Below are positions 25,122 through 34,547 of a DNA stretch of 64,000 bases, piece after piece (positions within the stretch are counted from its first letter, which is position 1; the number at the start of each line of letters is the position of its first letter). The notes below the pieces were generated by a model that saw nothing but the letters and a program-made list of their open reading frames with translations, was not told where the DNA came from and did no database searches. The position numbers and the translations under genes are program-made. Source of the DNA: Lacticaseibacillus rhamnosus (GTDB taxonomy: Bacteria > Bacillota > Bacilli > Lactobacillales > Lactobacillaceae). Location: contig NZ_LR134331.1 of assembly GCF_900636965.1 (NCBI RefSeq), positions 744,001 through 808,000 on the forward strand, in the 5' to 3' direction.

Positions 25122-27767
25122 ATGAAAAAAATGTCAAGCGGCGAGATTCGCCAAATGTTTTTGGATTTTTTCAAGAGTAAAGGTCATGCAGTTGAACCTA
25201 GTGCTTCGTTGATTCCGGTTGATGATCCCACTTTGTTGTGGATTAACTCAGGCGTTGCAACTTTAAAGAAGTATTTTGACGGGTCGGTTATTCCAGACAA
25301 CCCGCGTATTACCAATGCTCAAAAGTCGATTCGGACCAATGATATTGAACTTGTCGGGAAGACAGCGCGCCATCTGACATTTTTTGAAATGCTGGGCAAT
25401 TTCTCGGTTGGCGATTATTTCAAAAAAGAAGTCATTCCGTGGGCGTGGGAGTTATTGACGAGCCCTAAGTGGTTTGATTTTGATCCTAAGCGTTTGTATG
25501 TCACGGTTTATCCTAAAGACAAGGGCACCAAGGAACTTTGGCGCAAAGTCGGGGTTGCAGATGATCATATTGTTGAGGCTGAGGATAACTTCTGGGATAT
25601 CGGCGAAGGTCCATCTGGTCCGGATTCCGAAATCTTTTATGATCGTGGCCAGTCCTTTAACAATGTGGCTGAGGATGATCCGGAAAACTATCCTGGTGGC
25701 GAGAATTCACGTTATGTTGAAATCTGGAACATCGTCTTTTCCGAGCTTAACCATTTGCCGGATGGCCGGTTTGTTGAGCAGCCGCATAAGAACATTGATA
25801 CTGGCATGGGGCTTGAACGCTTAGTCGCGGTTATTCAAGGCACGCCAACTATTTTTGAAACTGATTTATTCATGCCGATTATCAAGGCAACCGAAAAGAT
25901 GAGTGCAGGCAAGCGTTACGGGGCCAGTGCGCAAGATGATGTGTCCTTTAAGATTATTGCCGATCATGCGCGGACGGTAACCTTTGCGATTGGTGACGGT
26001 GCACTGCCAAGCAATGAAGGCCGCGGCTATGTTTTACGGCGGTTGATTCGGCGGGCGGTTTTAAACGGTAAGAAGCTCGGTATCAATCATGACTTTTTGT
26101 ATCAACTCGTGCCGGTTGTCGGCGAGATCATGAAGAGCTATTATCCACAGATTCTGGCCAACCAGCCATTTATTCAAAAAGTCATTGAATCCGAAGAAGC
26201 CCGCTTCCGGCAAACGCTTGACGCTGGGGTTAATCTGTTGAATCAAATTGTTGCTGAACTGAAGCAAAACGGAAAAAAAGAAATTTCCGGTGCGGATGCA
26301 TTTAAATTGTTTGATACGTATGGCTTCCCGGTTGAAATGACGAATGAATATGCTGAAGATGAAGGCTTGAAAGTCGATATGGCCGGCTTCAAAAAGAACA
26401 TGGCGGCACAGCGCGATCGGGCTCGCAAAGCACGGGGTGATCGGCAGTCAATGGGCAGTCAAGATACCGTTTTGATGGACATTACCACGCCAAGCAAGTT
26501 CACCGGGTGGACCGAGTTGGATCATAAACATGCCACGTTACAGGCGATTGTTGTGGATGATCAGCTTCAGGATGAAGTCAGCACCGGGCAAGCCCAACTG
26601 ATTTTTGACGAAACGCCTTTTTATGCCGAAATGGGCGGTCAGGTTGCTGATCACGGGGTTATTAAAGCTCAGGATGGCACCGTATTGGCCGAAGTGACGG
26701 ATGTCCAGCATGCACCCAATGGCCAAAATCTGCATACCGTTACCGTTAAAGGCAAACTGACAAAGGGCCAACCATATTGGCTCAGCGTTGATCGTTTGCG
26801 GCGTAAGAAAGTTTCACTTAACCATACGGCCACTCATTTGCTGGATCAGGCGTTGCGGGATGTTTTAGGCGAGCATACCCATCAAGCCGGTTCGTTAGTC
26901 GAGCCTGATTATTTACGGTTTGATTTCACTAATTTCGGTCAGGTAACGCCAAAACAACTGCGCGAAGTTGAAACGATTGTTAATCAGAAGATCTGGGATG
27001 CTTTGCCGATTACGTGGAAAGAGATGCCGATTGCCGAAGCCAAGAAGCTTGGTGCGATTGCGATGTTTGGGGATAAATACGGTGATGTCGTGCGAATTGT
27101 TTCCATCGGCGATTACAATAAGGAATTTGACGGCGGTACCCACCCAACCAATACCAATGCGCTAGGTCTGTTCAAGATCACCAGCGAATCCGGTATTGGC
27201 GCAGGGGTTCGCCGGGTTGAAGCAGTCACGTCCAAGGAAGCTTATGAATACCTGACCCAACAGCAGGACTGGCTTAAGGAAACGGCTGATCATTTGAAAA
27301 TAGATCAAGTGAAGAATGTGCCAAGCAAGGTCACTCAACTCCAAGCTGATCTGAAAACCGAACAAAAAACGGTGGCAGGATTGCAAGCTAAGTTGGCAGC
27401 CCAAGCAGCAGCCGGCATTTTTGACCACGCTGAAACAGTAGGCGGATTTAAACTGATTGACAAGCAGGTTCAGGTAGCCGGAATGAATGAATTACGACAA
27501 CTTGCCGATGAGTGGAAAACAAAGCAGGCTTCGGACATATTAGTGTTAGGTACCGAAGCAAATGGCAAGGCAAACTTGTTAGTAGCGGCTAATGCCAATG
27601 CCAATCAAGCCGGTTTGAAAGCAGGCGACCTGATCAAGGCCATTGCGCCAAAAGTAGGCGGCGGTGGCGGTGGTCGTCCGGATATGGCCCAAGCAGGCGG
27701 TAAGAAGCCAGCTGGCATTCCGGCAGCACTGGCAGAAGCCAAAAACGTGATCGGCCAGCATGCATAA
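25122..27767 (+). CDS. alaS: Alanyl-tRNA synthetase
   Basis: Charges tRNA-Ala. 881 residues with the full architecture: class II catalytic core (about 1-240), tRNA-recognition helices (to about 440), editing domain (about 550-720) and C-Ala domain with the glycine-rich [16 protein letters not shown] near the end. The editing site has the first zinc motif HTATHLL, but the second motif reads [10 protein letters not shown], so the usual zinc-ligand Cys of CGGTH is Asp. The ATG at 25122 follows AGGAGG; the frame upstream is repeat sequence. Regulated by a T-box; followed by a terminator. Confidence 0.97.
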   Translation: MKKMSSGEIRQMFLDFFKSKGHAVEPSASLIPVDDPTLLWINSGVATLKKYFDGSVIPDNPRITNAQKSIRTNDIELVGKTARHLTFFEMLGNFSVGDYFKKEVIPWAWELLTSPKWFDFDPKRLYVTVYPKDKGTKELWRKVGVADDHIVEAEDNFWDIGEGPSGPDSEIFYDRGQSFNNVAEDDPENYPGGENSRYVEIWNIVFSELNHLPDGRFVEQPHKNIDTGMGLERLVAVIQGTPTIFETDLFMPIIKATEKMSAGKRYGASAQDDVSFKIIADHARTVTFAIGDGALPSNEGRGYVLRRLIRRAVLNGKKLGINHDFLYQLVPVVGEIMKSYYPQILANQPFIQKVIESEEARFRQTLDAGVNLLNQIVAELKQNGKKEISGADAFKLFDTYGFPVEMTNEYAEDEGLKVDMAGFKKNMAAQRDRARKARGDRQSMGSQDTVLMDITTPSKFTGWTELDHKHATLQAIVVDDQLQDEVSTGQAQLIFDETPFYAEMGGQVADHGVIKAQDGTVLAEVTDVQHAPNGQNLHTVTVKGKLTKGQPYWLSVDRLRRKKVSLNHTATHLLDQALRDVLGEHTHQAGSLVEPDYLRFDFTNFGQVTPKQLREVETIVNQKIWDALPITWKEMPIAEAKKLGAIAMFGDKYGDVVRIVSIGDYNKEFDGGTHPTNTNALGLFKITSESGIGAGVRRVEAVTSKEAYEYLTQQQDWLKETADHLKIDQVKNVPSKVTQLQADLKTEQKTVAGLQAKLAAQAAAGIFDHAETVGGFKLIDKQVQVAGMNELRQLADEWKTKQASDILVLGTEANGKANLLVAANANANQAGLKAGDLIKAIAPKVGGGGGGRPDMAQAGGKKPAGIPAALAEAKNVIGQHA

Positions 27768-27802
27768 GCATTGAATGCAGTTTTTCTTAAATCAAACAAT
27801 GG

Positions 27803-27850
27803 ACATCAGGAGTTAGGATGGCGTTTTGCTGACTGACTTCTGGTGTTTTT
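27803..27850 (+). terminator. Terminator after alaS
   Basis: ACATCAGGAGT pairs with ACTTCTGGTGT (two G-T pairs) and is followed by five T residues. Confidence 0.7.
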
Positions 27851-27918
27851 GTTTTTGCTGCCATGAATACGGGAAGTCATGGTAGAATTAAGAAAACGAT
27901 TTCAGCGAGGTGAGGGAG

Positions 27919-29022
27919 ATGAAAGCGTTGCGGTTGGGAATGACGGATTTTTTGGGGTCGCGTGAACTGTATCGCGTTGTCCGTCAAGCCGATAGCGTTA
28001 AACTGACATATACGGTTGATCCATCAAGTACCGAGGGGACAATCGAAAATGAATTGACTGGCACAGATGCGGAGGCGTTTTTCAACCGGTTAGCAACGTT
28101 TGACTTTGCGTCTTGGCGAGTACTTGGTGAACCGCAGCCGCCACTGCTTGCTGATACACGGTGGAACCTTGCGATAACGGAAGATGATGAACGGGTTTTG
28201 CGATATGAAGGCGGGCAGCCATTTCCGGATAGGTTTAACGAGCTACTGAGTTTATTAAAATATACCGTGACGGTTCCAGGCGGCCATTTTTTACCGCCGA
28301 TCGCATGGCAACTGGATTATGTGCGATTTGGTACGTTACAGTTACCAAAGTTTGAAGGCCCAAGACGATTCTTAAGCCGGCAGTTACGCTATCGGCGGAC
28401 GTATTTGATTGAAGCCAACGAGAATCGGGTTGTGTTGCGCACCCAGTATGCTGAACCGCTTAGTGATCATGATGTGGTCTATCATGATCCCAAATTAGTC
28501 GCGGCACTCGCTTCAAAAGTGGCAGCTGCAGTTGCTGAATTGGGCGAAGTCGCTGACCTGTCAATTGATTCAACGTGGCAACCACGGTCTGTACTGGCTT
28601 TGACGATTCAATATCCCCACGGTGAGCCAACGCGTATTCAGGTGGATGCCGAGTTGAATCGGACCATGAAAATGCTATGGCAGACCGTCACAGAAGCAAT
28701 TCAGGCATTTCAGCGCAGCAGTGAACACCGAGATCAGCAAGATGCCATTCAGCTTGGGCCGCAATTGATGCACTATATCAAGGTGAATTTCCGCCACGGG
28801 GTCAAAGACTATCTGTACAAAACGGATATCCCCAGTTTGCAGGAAGGCGATCTAGTTGTTGTTCCAGTGGGCAATGAAGGCCGCACGTTACATGCTGAAG
28901 TTACGAATCCGCATGTGATACCGCCAATTCACTTTCCGGTACCACCTGATAAAATCAAGCAGGTGATCGGATTGGCTGACTTGGATGATGATGAAGACGA
29001 GGACGAGGACGATTGGTGTTAA
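27919..29022 (+). CDS. Hypothetical protein with a poly-acidic C-terminus
   Basis: I do not recognise a named family. 367 residues, soluble, no signal peptide. A beta-rich N-terminal half (residues about 10-170) precedes a helix-rich middle. A C-terminal module of about 70 residues (EGDLVVVPVGNEGRTLHAEVTNPHVIPP) looks like a small beta-barrel of the kind found at the N-terminus of PriA-type proteins; this is a weak resemblance. The protein ends in a run of Asp/Glu (LADLDDDEDEDEDDWC). The ATG at 27919 is favoured because GAGGTG lies six bases upstream; GTG at 27910 is the alternative. Single gene between the alaS terminator and the ireB promoter. Confidence 0.7.
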   Translation: MKALRLGMTDFLGSRELYRVVRQADSVKLTYTVDPSSTEGTIENELTGTDAEAFFNRLATFDFASWRVLGEPQPPLLADTRWNLAITEDDERVLRYEGGQPFPDRFNELLSLLKYTVTVPGGHFLPPIAWQLDYVRFGTLQLPKFEGPRRFLSRQLRYRRTYLIEANENRVVLRTQYAEPLSDHDVVYHDPKLVAALASKVAAAVAELGEVADLSIDSTWQPRSVLALTIQYPHGEPTRIQVDAELNRTMKMLWQTVTEAIQAFQRSSEHRDQQDAIQLGPQLMHYIKVNFRHGVKDYLYKTDIPSLQEGDLVVVPVGNEGRTLHAEVTNPHVIPPIHFPVPPDKIKQVIGLADLDDDEDEDEDDWC

Positions 29023-29062
29023 AGCGCATCGTCCAAAAATATCACTTACTTTTGCTCAGGAA

Positions 29063-29092
29063 TTGTACATTTGCATTGATTTCAAGTAAAAT
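29063..29092 (+). promoter_or_regulatory. Promoter of ireB-ruvX-yrzB
   Basis: TTGTAC (29063-29068) and TAAAAT (29087-29092) with 18-base spacing, 34 bases before the ireB start. Confidence 0.55.
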
Positions 29093-29125
29093 GGTCTGTG
29101 AAGCGGATAGAATAGAGGTGTAAGA

Positions 29126-29386
29126 ATGAGCACATTAGATCAAACCGTTCACTTTGATTTTCGCGATAACAATCCTAAAAATGTTCACGAGACGTTGGAA
29201 ACTGTTTATAAAGCACTAGAGGAAAAAGGATATAATCCGATTAATCAGATCGTGGGGTATCTGATTTCCGGGGATCCAGCGTATATTCCGCGTTATAACG
29301 ACGCGCGTAACTTGATCCGGAAACATAAGCGAGACGAGATCATTGAAGAGCTTGTTCGAAACTATCTTGGCAAGGAGCAAGCTTAA
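29126..29386 (+). CDS. ireB: IreB family regulatory phosphoprotein (DUF965)
   Basis: 86-residue cytosolic protein of the DUF965/YrzL family, full length. Conserved segments [34 protein letters not shown] and [24 protein letters not shown] are all present. In Enterococcus faecalis IreB is phosphorylated on Thr by the PASTA kinase IreK and tunes cephalosporin resistance; N-terminal Thr residues are present here. It overlaps ruvX by one base (TAATG), the standard Firmicute arrangement ireB-ruvX-yrzB. Confidence 0.95.
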   Translation: MSTLDQTVHFDFRDNNPKNVHETLETVYKALEEKGYNPINQIVGYLISGDPAYIPRYNDARNLIRKHKRDEIIEELVRNYLGKEQA

Positions 29387-29820
29387 TGCGCTTGATGGGG
29401 TTGGACGTCGGTTCCCGAACTGTGGGGGTTGCGGTCAGTGATCCTTTGGGGTGGACTGCTCAAGGATTAGAGATCATCCGAATCAATGAGGATAAGCAGC
29501 AGTTTGGACTCAAACGGCTCAAAGAATTGGTGACCCAATATGAGGTGACAGCATTTGTCTTGGGATTACCCAAGAATATGAACAATTCAATTGGACCGCG
29601 CGCAGAGAAATCACAAGCATATGGTGATTTACTTAAAGAGACGTTTGGGCTGCCAGTTGATTTCATCGATGAGCGATTGACAACGGTTGAAGCTTCGCGA
29701 ATGTTAATTGAAGAAGCAGATGCCAGCCGTAAGCGGCAGAAACAAGTGATCGACAAACTGGCAGCGCAAATGATTTTGCAGAATTATCTGGATGCAAAAG
29801 GTCCCTTGACCAAGCAATAA
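29386..29820 (+). CDS. ruvX: Putative pre-16S rRNA nuclease YqgF / RuvX
   Basis: RNase H-fold nuclease of 144 residues. The three acidic motifs of the family are seen: [18 protein letters not shown] at the N-terminus, [17 protein letters not shown] in the middle, and [11 protein letters not shown], with an Asp near the C-terminus ([10 protein letters not shown]). E. coli YqgF takes part in 16S rRNA 5'-end maturation; a Holliday-junction role is suggested for others. The gene overlaps ireB by one base, implying translational coupling. Confidence 0.95.
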   Translation: MRLMGLDVGSRTVGVAVSDPLGWTAQGLEIIRINEDKQQFGLKRLKELVTQYEVTAFVLGLPKNMNNSIGPRAEKSQAYGDLLKETFGLPVDFIDERLTTVEASRMLIEEADASRKRQKQVIDKLAAQMILQNYLDAKGPLTKQ

Positions 29821-29866
29821 CTCTGGCTGCGGCGATGCGTCCCTGCCAGAATTGAAGGAGAACAAG

Positions 29867-30187
29867 ATGGCAAATAATGAACATGTCAAACCCGGTGACG
29901 ACAATCAGCAGATTACCCTGATTGACGAAAAGGGTAATGAAGAGCTATATCAGGTTTTGTTTACATTTGATTCCGAAGATTATGGTAAGAGCTACGTACT
30001 GTTGTATCCTGCCAGTGAAGATGATGATCAGGAAGTCGAAATTCAGGCTTTCTCGTTCACACCTGATGCAAACGGTGATGCCAGTTCGGGAGATCTTTTC
30101 CCAATCGAAGATGATAAGGAATGGGACATGGTCGAAGAAGTGTTGAATACTTTTTTGGCTGATGACGATTCGAATCTACAAGATTAA
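29867..30187 (+). CDS. yrzB: DUF1292 family protein (YrzB)
   Basis: 106-residue acidic protein of the DUF1292 family, function unknown. The family block [33 protein letters not shown] is complete, and the tail is rich in Asp/Glu. The start at 29867 (MANNEHV) is preceded by AAGGAG at seven bases; a frame start at 29852 would include the ribosome binding site. Third gene of ireB-ruvX-yrzB, followed by a terminator. Gene symbol by synteny with Bacillus. Confidence 0.9.
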   Translation: MANNEHVKPGDDNQQITLIDEKGNEELYQVLFTFDSEDYGKSYVLLYPASEDDDQEVEIQAFSFTPDANGDASSGDLFPIEDDKEWDMVEEVLNTFLADDDSNLQD

Positions 30188-30205
30188 TGACGTCATGAAC
30201 CCATC

Positions 30206-30233
30206 AGGCCACCAGTATTTTGGTGGCCTTTTT
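30206..30233 (+). terminator. Terminator after yrzB
   Basis: AGGCCACCA / TGGTGGCC stem with a short loop and five T residues. Confidence 0.9.
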
Positions 30234-30384
30234 GTGGCAATGCCAAAATGCCCCAGTATGGGTGGTCCCAAGAAGGAACGAATAGAGTAGAAACGAAGGA
30301 AAGTTGGCGCATACCGAAGCACTTCTGCTCGCACTTTACCAGTTATGGTAGAATACACTTTGAAAGAGTGGAGGCATTCACGCC

Positions 30385-30630
30385 ATGAGTGAAGAGAAGC
30401 GTCGTTTTAAGGCCGTTATCGGTGATAAAGCGTATACGATTATCGGTCCCGGATCCGAACAGCACTTTTTGACGGTCACGAAGCTGTTGAATGAACGGCT
30501 TGATCAAGTCAAAAAACTTGCGCCGGATCTGACTGCCGAGGAACAGGCGATTTTAGTTGCCTTCAATGCTGTTTCTGATCAAGTTAAATTGCTGGCAGCC
30601 CAGCAGGATCATTCCGATCAGAAAGCATAA
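30385..30630 (+). CDS. zapA: Cell division protein ZapA
   Basis: 81-residue FtsZ-ring stabilising protein. Begins with the ZapA globular head (KRRFKAVIGDKAYTIIGPGS), then helices SEQHFLTVTKLLNERLDQV and AILVAFNAVSDQVKLLAAQQ that form the coiled-coil dimer/tetramer. An extended -10 (TGGTAGAAT, about 30343-30351) lies upstream. Followed by a CvpA-family gene and mutS2, the conserved Firmicute order zapA-cvpA-mutS2. Confidence 0.93.
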   Translation: MSEEKRRFKAVIGDKAYTIIGPGSEQHFLTVTKLLNERLDQVKKLAPDLTAEEQAILVAFNAVSDQVKLLAAQQDHSDQKA

Positions 30631-30642
30631 TGGGGGAACGTT

Positions 30643-31176
30643 TTGATTTCAATTACGATTATTTTAGTTTTGGCCTATTTCTATTATAGCGGGGCCCGCC
30701 GCGGTGCAGCCTTACAGTGGTTGCATGTAGGTGGTTATGCCTTGAGTTTTTTAGCTGCAACGGCACTAGCCCGACCTTTGGGAGAACACTTTACGTTGTT
30801 GATCCCTTATCCCTCTGCGACGAATGCAGGCCAGTTTGCCTTTTATTCCGATAAAATCGGCTTGACGTTGGATGATGCATTTTATCGCGGATTTGCTTTT
30901 TTAGTGGTGCTGACGATCGGCTGGTTATTGACGCGGATTGCGGCTTTGTGGTTCCACGACTTGACGTATAAAGCAATGGCGCACAAAAAGAGTGCATTAA
31001 TAGGCGGCTGGGCCAATTTAGCGATAGGGTATATTTTTTTATTTCTCATTTTGTCATTATTGGCATTGATTCCCATCACCGGTATTCAACATGGGCTTGA
31101 TCACTCGCTTGTTGCCAAAATGATGATTAAATACTCACCTGGGCTGACACAGTTTGTGAATGCCCTTTGGTTATGA
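30643..31176 (+). CDS. CvpA family membrane protein
   Basis: 177-residue integral membrane protein of the CvpA (colicin V production) family with four hydrophobic helices, near residues 1-14, 24-42, 82-105 and 125-148. It starts with TTG at 30643 preceded by GGGGGAA and fits the family N-terminus. The gene lies 12 bases after zapA and 67 before mutS2. Function in Gram-positives is unknown; the family is tied to envelope homeostasis. Confidence 0.85.
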   Translation: MISITIILVLAYFYYSGARRGAALQWLHVGGYALSFLAATALARPLGEHFTLLIPYPSATNAGQFAFYSDKIGLTLDDAFYRGFAFLVVLTIGWLLTRIAALWFHDLTYKAMAHKKSALIGGWANLAIGYIFLFLILSLLALIPITGIQHGLDHSLVAKMMIKYSPGLTQFVNALWL

Positions 31177-31182
31177 ACATGA

Positions 31183-31222
31183 TGACGCTCAAGGACGGAT
31201 AACTGACGTCTTTGGGCGCTTC
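31183..31222 (+). terminator. Weak hairpin between cvpA-family gene and mutS2
   Basis: GCTCAAGGACG and CGTCTTTGGGC can pair with G-T wobbles across an 8-base loop, but the T-run is interrupted (CTTCTTG). It may attenuate rather than stop read-through into mutS2. Confidence 0.4.
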
Positions 31223-31243
31223 TTGATTATGGGAGCAATTTAA

Positions 31244-33604
31244 ATGAACACGAAGATTTTAAGAACACTTGAGTACGACAAAATTCAACAGGCCATACTG
31301 CGCCAAGTGGTAACGGCAAATGGACAGAAAATGGTCCAAAACATGACCCCGCAAACAGATCCCGAAAAGGTTCAGCGAGCATTAGACGAAACCGCAGATG
31401 GAGCTTCGGCATTGCGACTTAAGGGCGGCATTCCGGTTCCACAGTTGGAAAATATTGACCCAGCGCTAAAACGGGTTGATATTGGCGCCGTGCTAAATGG
31501 TCAGGAGTTGGCCAGCATCAGTCGGGTCCTGCAAACAGTCAGTGCAATTGATAAATTCTTAACGGATTTGCAAGACCAGATTGACTTTCGCCAGTTGTAT
31601 TCACTGCAGGCCGAGCTGACCGTGCTGCCACAATTATCTCGGCGGTTAAAGACGGCTGTGGATCCAGAAGGAACGCTAACGGATGAAGCTAGTCCGGAGC
31701 TGCATGGTATTCGCGAACAGATTAAGCGAATCGAAGGCGATATTCGCGGCAAAATGTCCGAATATACTCGCGGGGCGCAGTCCAAATATTTAAGCGATCC
31801 GATTGTGACCATTCGTGACGATCGCTACGTTATTCCCGTAAAAGCAGCTTATCGTGCCAAGTTTGGCGGGGTCGTTCACGATCAGAGTGCCACCGGACAG
31901 ACGCTTTTTGTTGAGCCTCAGGCAATCGTTGCGCTGAATAATCGCTTACGTGAGGCACAAATGGCTGAAACAGCCGAAATTAATCGCGTTTTGGCTGAAC
32001 TGTCGAATGAATTGGCGCCGTATACCGGCCAAATTAAGGCTAATGCGGCAGTTTTGGGACATTTTGATTTTATTAATGCCAAAGCCAAGCTGGCAAAAGC
32101 TCAAAAGGCAACCGAGCCACTCGTATCAGCAGAAAATGATGTCCTGCTGCGCCATGCCCGTCATCCGCTCATCGATCCCCATCAGGTGGTTGGCAATGAC
32201 ATTCCGCTTGGCGCCGATTATCAAGCTATGGTGATTACCGGCCCCAACACCGGCGGGAAAACGATCACGTTAAAAACGCTGGGATTGCTGCAGTTAATGG
32301 GGCAATCCGGCCTATTCATCCCGGCTGACGATGAGAGTCGGATCGGGATCTTTGATGAAGTTTTTGCTGATATTGGTGATGAGCAGTCGATTGAGCAGAA
32401 CTTATCGACGTTTTCTGCCCACATGGATAACATTGTCCATATTCTTAAGCAGCTTTCGCAAAACAGTCTCGTCTTGTTTGATGAACTAGGCGCCGGCACG
32501 GATCCGCAAGAAGGGGCAGCGTTGGCGATTGCGATTTTGGACGCGGTGGGTGAAGTCGGCGCGTATGTGGTGGCAACGACTCATTACCCGGAATTAAAGC
32601 TCTATGGCTACAACACTCCGAAGACCATCAATGCCTCAATGGAGTTTGATAGTCAAACCCTTCAACCGACTTATCGCCTGTTGGTAGGCGTTCCGGGTCG
32701 CTCGAACGCCTTTGACATTTCGTTACGGTTGGGGTTGCCCCACACAATTGTTGACCGTGCCAAGTCGATGATCGGATCCGATAGTCATGAACTTAACGAC
32801 ATGATTAGCGATTTGGAAAAACAGCGTAAGGCGGCCGAAACTGCTCGCGCTTCTGCACAGCGGCAATTAGCAGCAGCTCAGGCACTTCATGATGAATTGG
32901 CGAGCGCATATCACACGTTTACCACCGAGCGCGATGCTCAGCTACACCAGGCCAAGGAAAAGGCGAATGCGCTAGTTGACAAAGCACAGAAAAAAGCGGA
33001 TAAAATTATTAAGCAGCTGCGGCAAATGCAATTGACCAATCCGGGTACCGTCAAAGAAAATCAGTTAATCGCAGCCAAAACCGATCTAAAACGGTTGCAT
33101 CAAGATGAACCGCTTCAGAAGAACCGCGTGTTGCGGCGAGAACGCGAAAAGCAGGCGTTGCATGTTGGTGATGAGGTTAAGGTTGCCAGTTATGATCAAA
33201 CCGGGACCTTGTTACAACAATTCGATGAGCATCATTGGCAGGTACAGTTGGGAATTTTGAAAATGAAAGTCCCGACAACCGAGCTTGAAAAGATCAAACC
33301 ATCTAAGCAGGTAGCCAAGCAGCGGCCGGTCGTCAAAGTCAGTGGCGGTGGCATGAGCGGCCCTTCAACAACCTTGGATCTACGCGGCGAACGCTACGAT
33401 CAGGCCATGGCTGACTTAGACCAGTATATTGACGCAGCACTGTTAGCCGGGTACCCATCCGTCACAATTATTCACGGTTTAGGCACCGGTGCGATCCGCA
33501 ATGGGGTTACCCAATATCTGAAACGTCATCGCCAAGTCAAAAGCTTTGGATTTGCCCCGCAAAATGCTGGCGGCTCCGGCGCGACGATTGTTAATTTCAA
33601 GTAG
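31244..33604 (+). CDS. mutS2: Endonuclease MutS2
   Basis: 786-residue MutS2. In Bacillus it acts with ribosome rescue by splitting collided ribosomes; it has also been linked to suppression of recombination. Domain order: N-terminal lever/core, ATPase (Walker A GPNTGGKTITLKT at about residue 335; Walker B LVLFDELGAGTDPQEG), a long coiled-coil insertion (about residues 515-620), a KOW-like module (LHVGDEVKVASYDQTG), and the C-terminal Smr nuclease domain with LDLRGERYDQAM and IIHGLGTGAIRNGV. All motifs are intact and the length is normal. Confidence 0.97.
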   Translation: MNTKILRTLEYDKIQQAILRQVVTANGQKMVQNMTPQTDPEKVQRALDETADGASALRLKGGIPVPQLENIDPALKRVDIGAVLNGQELASISRVLQTVSAIDKFLTDLQDQIDFRQLYSLQAELTVLPQLSRRLKTAVDPEGTLTDEASPELHGIREQIKRIEGDIRGKMSEYTRGAQSKYLSDPIVTIRDDRYVIPVKAAYRAKFGGVVHDQSATGQTLFVEPQAIVALNNRLREAQMAETAEINRVLAELSNELAPYTGQIKANAAVLGHFDFINAKAKLAKAQKATEPLVSAENDVLLRHARHPLIDPHQVVGNDIPLGADYQAMVITGPNTGGKTITLKTLGLLQLMGQSGLFIPADDESRIGIFDEVFADIGDEQSIEQNLSTFSAHMDNIVHILKQLSQNSLVLFDELGAGTDPQEGAALAIAILDAVGEVGAYVVATTHYPELKLYGYNTPKTINASMEFDSQTLQPTYRLLVGVPGRSNAFDISLRLGLPHTIVDRAKSMIGSDSHELNDMISDLEKQRKAAETARASAQRQLAAAQALHDELASAYHTFTTERDAQLHQAKEKANALVDKAQKKADKIIKQLRQMQLTNPGTVKENQLIAAKTDLKRLHQDEPLQKNRVLRREREKQALHVGDEVKVASYDQTGTLLQQFDEHHWQVQLGILKMKVPTTELEKIKPSKQVAKQRPVVKVSGGGMSGPSTTLDLRGERYDQAMADLDQYIDAALLAGYPSVTIIHGLGTGAIRNGVTQYLKRHRQVKSFGFAPQNAGGSGATIVNFK

Positions 33605-33629
33605 TTGGCTAGTTTTTTGCCGGCAGATG

Positions 33630-33638
33630 TGCTATGAT
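33630..33638 (+). promoter_or_regulatory. Extended -10 promoter of trxA
   Basis: TGCTATGAT forms an extended -10 element 33 bases upstream of the trxA start; the -35 is poor. Confidence 0.5.
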
Positions 33639-33671
33639 TTAGTTACAAAAAGTAAGAGGAGGAATCCGTTC

Positions 33672-33983
33672 ATGGTTCAAGCAGTTACAGATTCAAACTA
33701 CAAGACGGAGACCGACACTGGCGTCACCCTCACTGATTTTTGGGCGACTTGGTGCGGCCCTTGTCGGATGCAGAGTCCAGTGATCGACAAATTAGCCGAA
33801 AGTCGCGATGACGTCAAGTTTGTTAAGATGGATGTCGATGCTAATCCGGAGACACCTAAATCATTCGGGATTATGGCGATCCCAACGCTGGTCATCAAAA
33901 AAGATGGCAAGGTCGTTGAAAAGCTGGTCGGTTATCAAACCAAGGATCAATTAGAAGCAACCTTAAACAAGTACACCGCTTAA
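33672..33983 (+). CDS. trxA: Thioredoxin
   Basis: 103-residue thioredoxin with the canonical redox motif in TDFWATWCGPCRMQSP and the cis-proline segment GIMAIPTLVIKKDGK. Cytosolic disulfide reductase used by ribonucleotide reductase and others. The start at 33672 is preceded by AGAGGAGG at good spacing; the longer frame to 33546 overlaps mutS2. Single gene followed by a strong terminator. Confidence 0.97.
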   Translation: MVQAVTDSNYKTETDTGVTLTDFWATWCGPCRMQSPVIDKLAESRDDVKFVKMDVDANPETPKSFGIMAIPTLVIKKDGKVVEKLVGYQTKDQLEATLNKYTA

Positions 33984-34000
33984 TTGAATTTGCGATTCAG

Positions 34001-34033
34001 ACACACTGATTGAATGGTCAGTGTGTTTTTTTG
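34001..34033 (+). terminator. Terminator after trxA
   Basis: ACACACTGA / TCAGTGTGT stem, TTGAATGG loop, seven T residues. Confidence 0.92.
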
Positions 34034-34322
34034 ACCATTTTTTCGGGGACGCCAGAATCAAGAAAGCAAAAAAATATCCCAAAATTCTGATTTCATCTAA
34101 AACGAGGGAAAACAATATCTTTTTTAGCTTTAAGCGGATATATTTAAGCTATTTCGATGGTCCGTCACCGAATTTTTCAGGCAAAAAGTACCGGCTGAAT
34201 TTGCGCTGATTCGAGTTTGAAAAAATGCCGGCGATGCCTAGTGTTTCGGGACTTCGGACGGTTATCTAACTGGCCTGTTTGATTCACATTACGAAACTGT
34301 TAGGTGATTGTTACGCTTTTCG
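34034..34322. other. AT-rich intergenic region upstream of the dlt promoter
   Basis: About 290 bases between the trxA terminator and the dlt promoter. It is AT-rich with several A-tracts, holds only short frames without ribosome binding sites, and no member of the palindromic family. Direct binding sites for a regulator could lie here, but I recognise none. Confidence 0.3.
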
Positions 34323-34352
34323 TTGGCGAGGCTTTTTCTGTAAAACTATAAT
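34323..34352 (+). promoter_or_regulatory. dlt operon promoter
   Basis: TTGGCG (34323-34328) and TATAAT (34347-34352) with 18-base spacing, 31 bases before dltX. Confidence 0.7.
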
Positions 34353-34383
34353 GGATGTGTCAATAAGAACGTGGGGTGACAAG

Positions 34384-34533
34384 ATGTTCGCAAAATTAAA
34401 AGCGGTGTGGGAAAATCCCACATTTCGGTTCATCTTTTGGACCGTCACGTATTTCGTGATACTGCTGGTCTTGGTTTATCTATACGGTTACAGCGGTATT
34501 AACAACAGTAAATTCATTTATAACGAGTTTTAA
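34384..34533 (+). CDS. dltX: Teichoic acid D-Ala incorporation-associated protein DltX
   Basis: 49-residue single-pass membrane peptide, first gene of the dlt operon. The membrane helix spans about residues 13-34 (FRFIFWTVTYFVILLVLVYLYG), and the conserved C-terminal motif ends in SKFIYNEF, characteristic of DltX. It is needed for D-alanine transfer and works with DltB/DltD at the membrane. The ATG at 34384 follows GGGGTGA; the longer upstream frame includes the promoter. Confidence 0.93.
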   Translation: MFAKLKAVWENPTFRFIFWTVTYFVILLVLVYLYGYSGINNSKFIYNEF

Positions 34534-34547
34534 AGGGGGAAACCGCG

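Noticed and set aside
27910-27918. GTG start for the hypothetical gene at 27.9 kb
   Set aside because: The GTG overlaps the GAGGTG that serves as Shine-Dalgarno for the ATG at 27919.
34021-34209. 62-codon frame after trxA
   Set aside because: It starts inside the trxA terminator and has no ribosome binding site or recognisable product.
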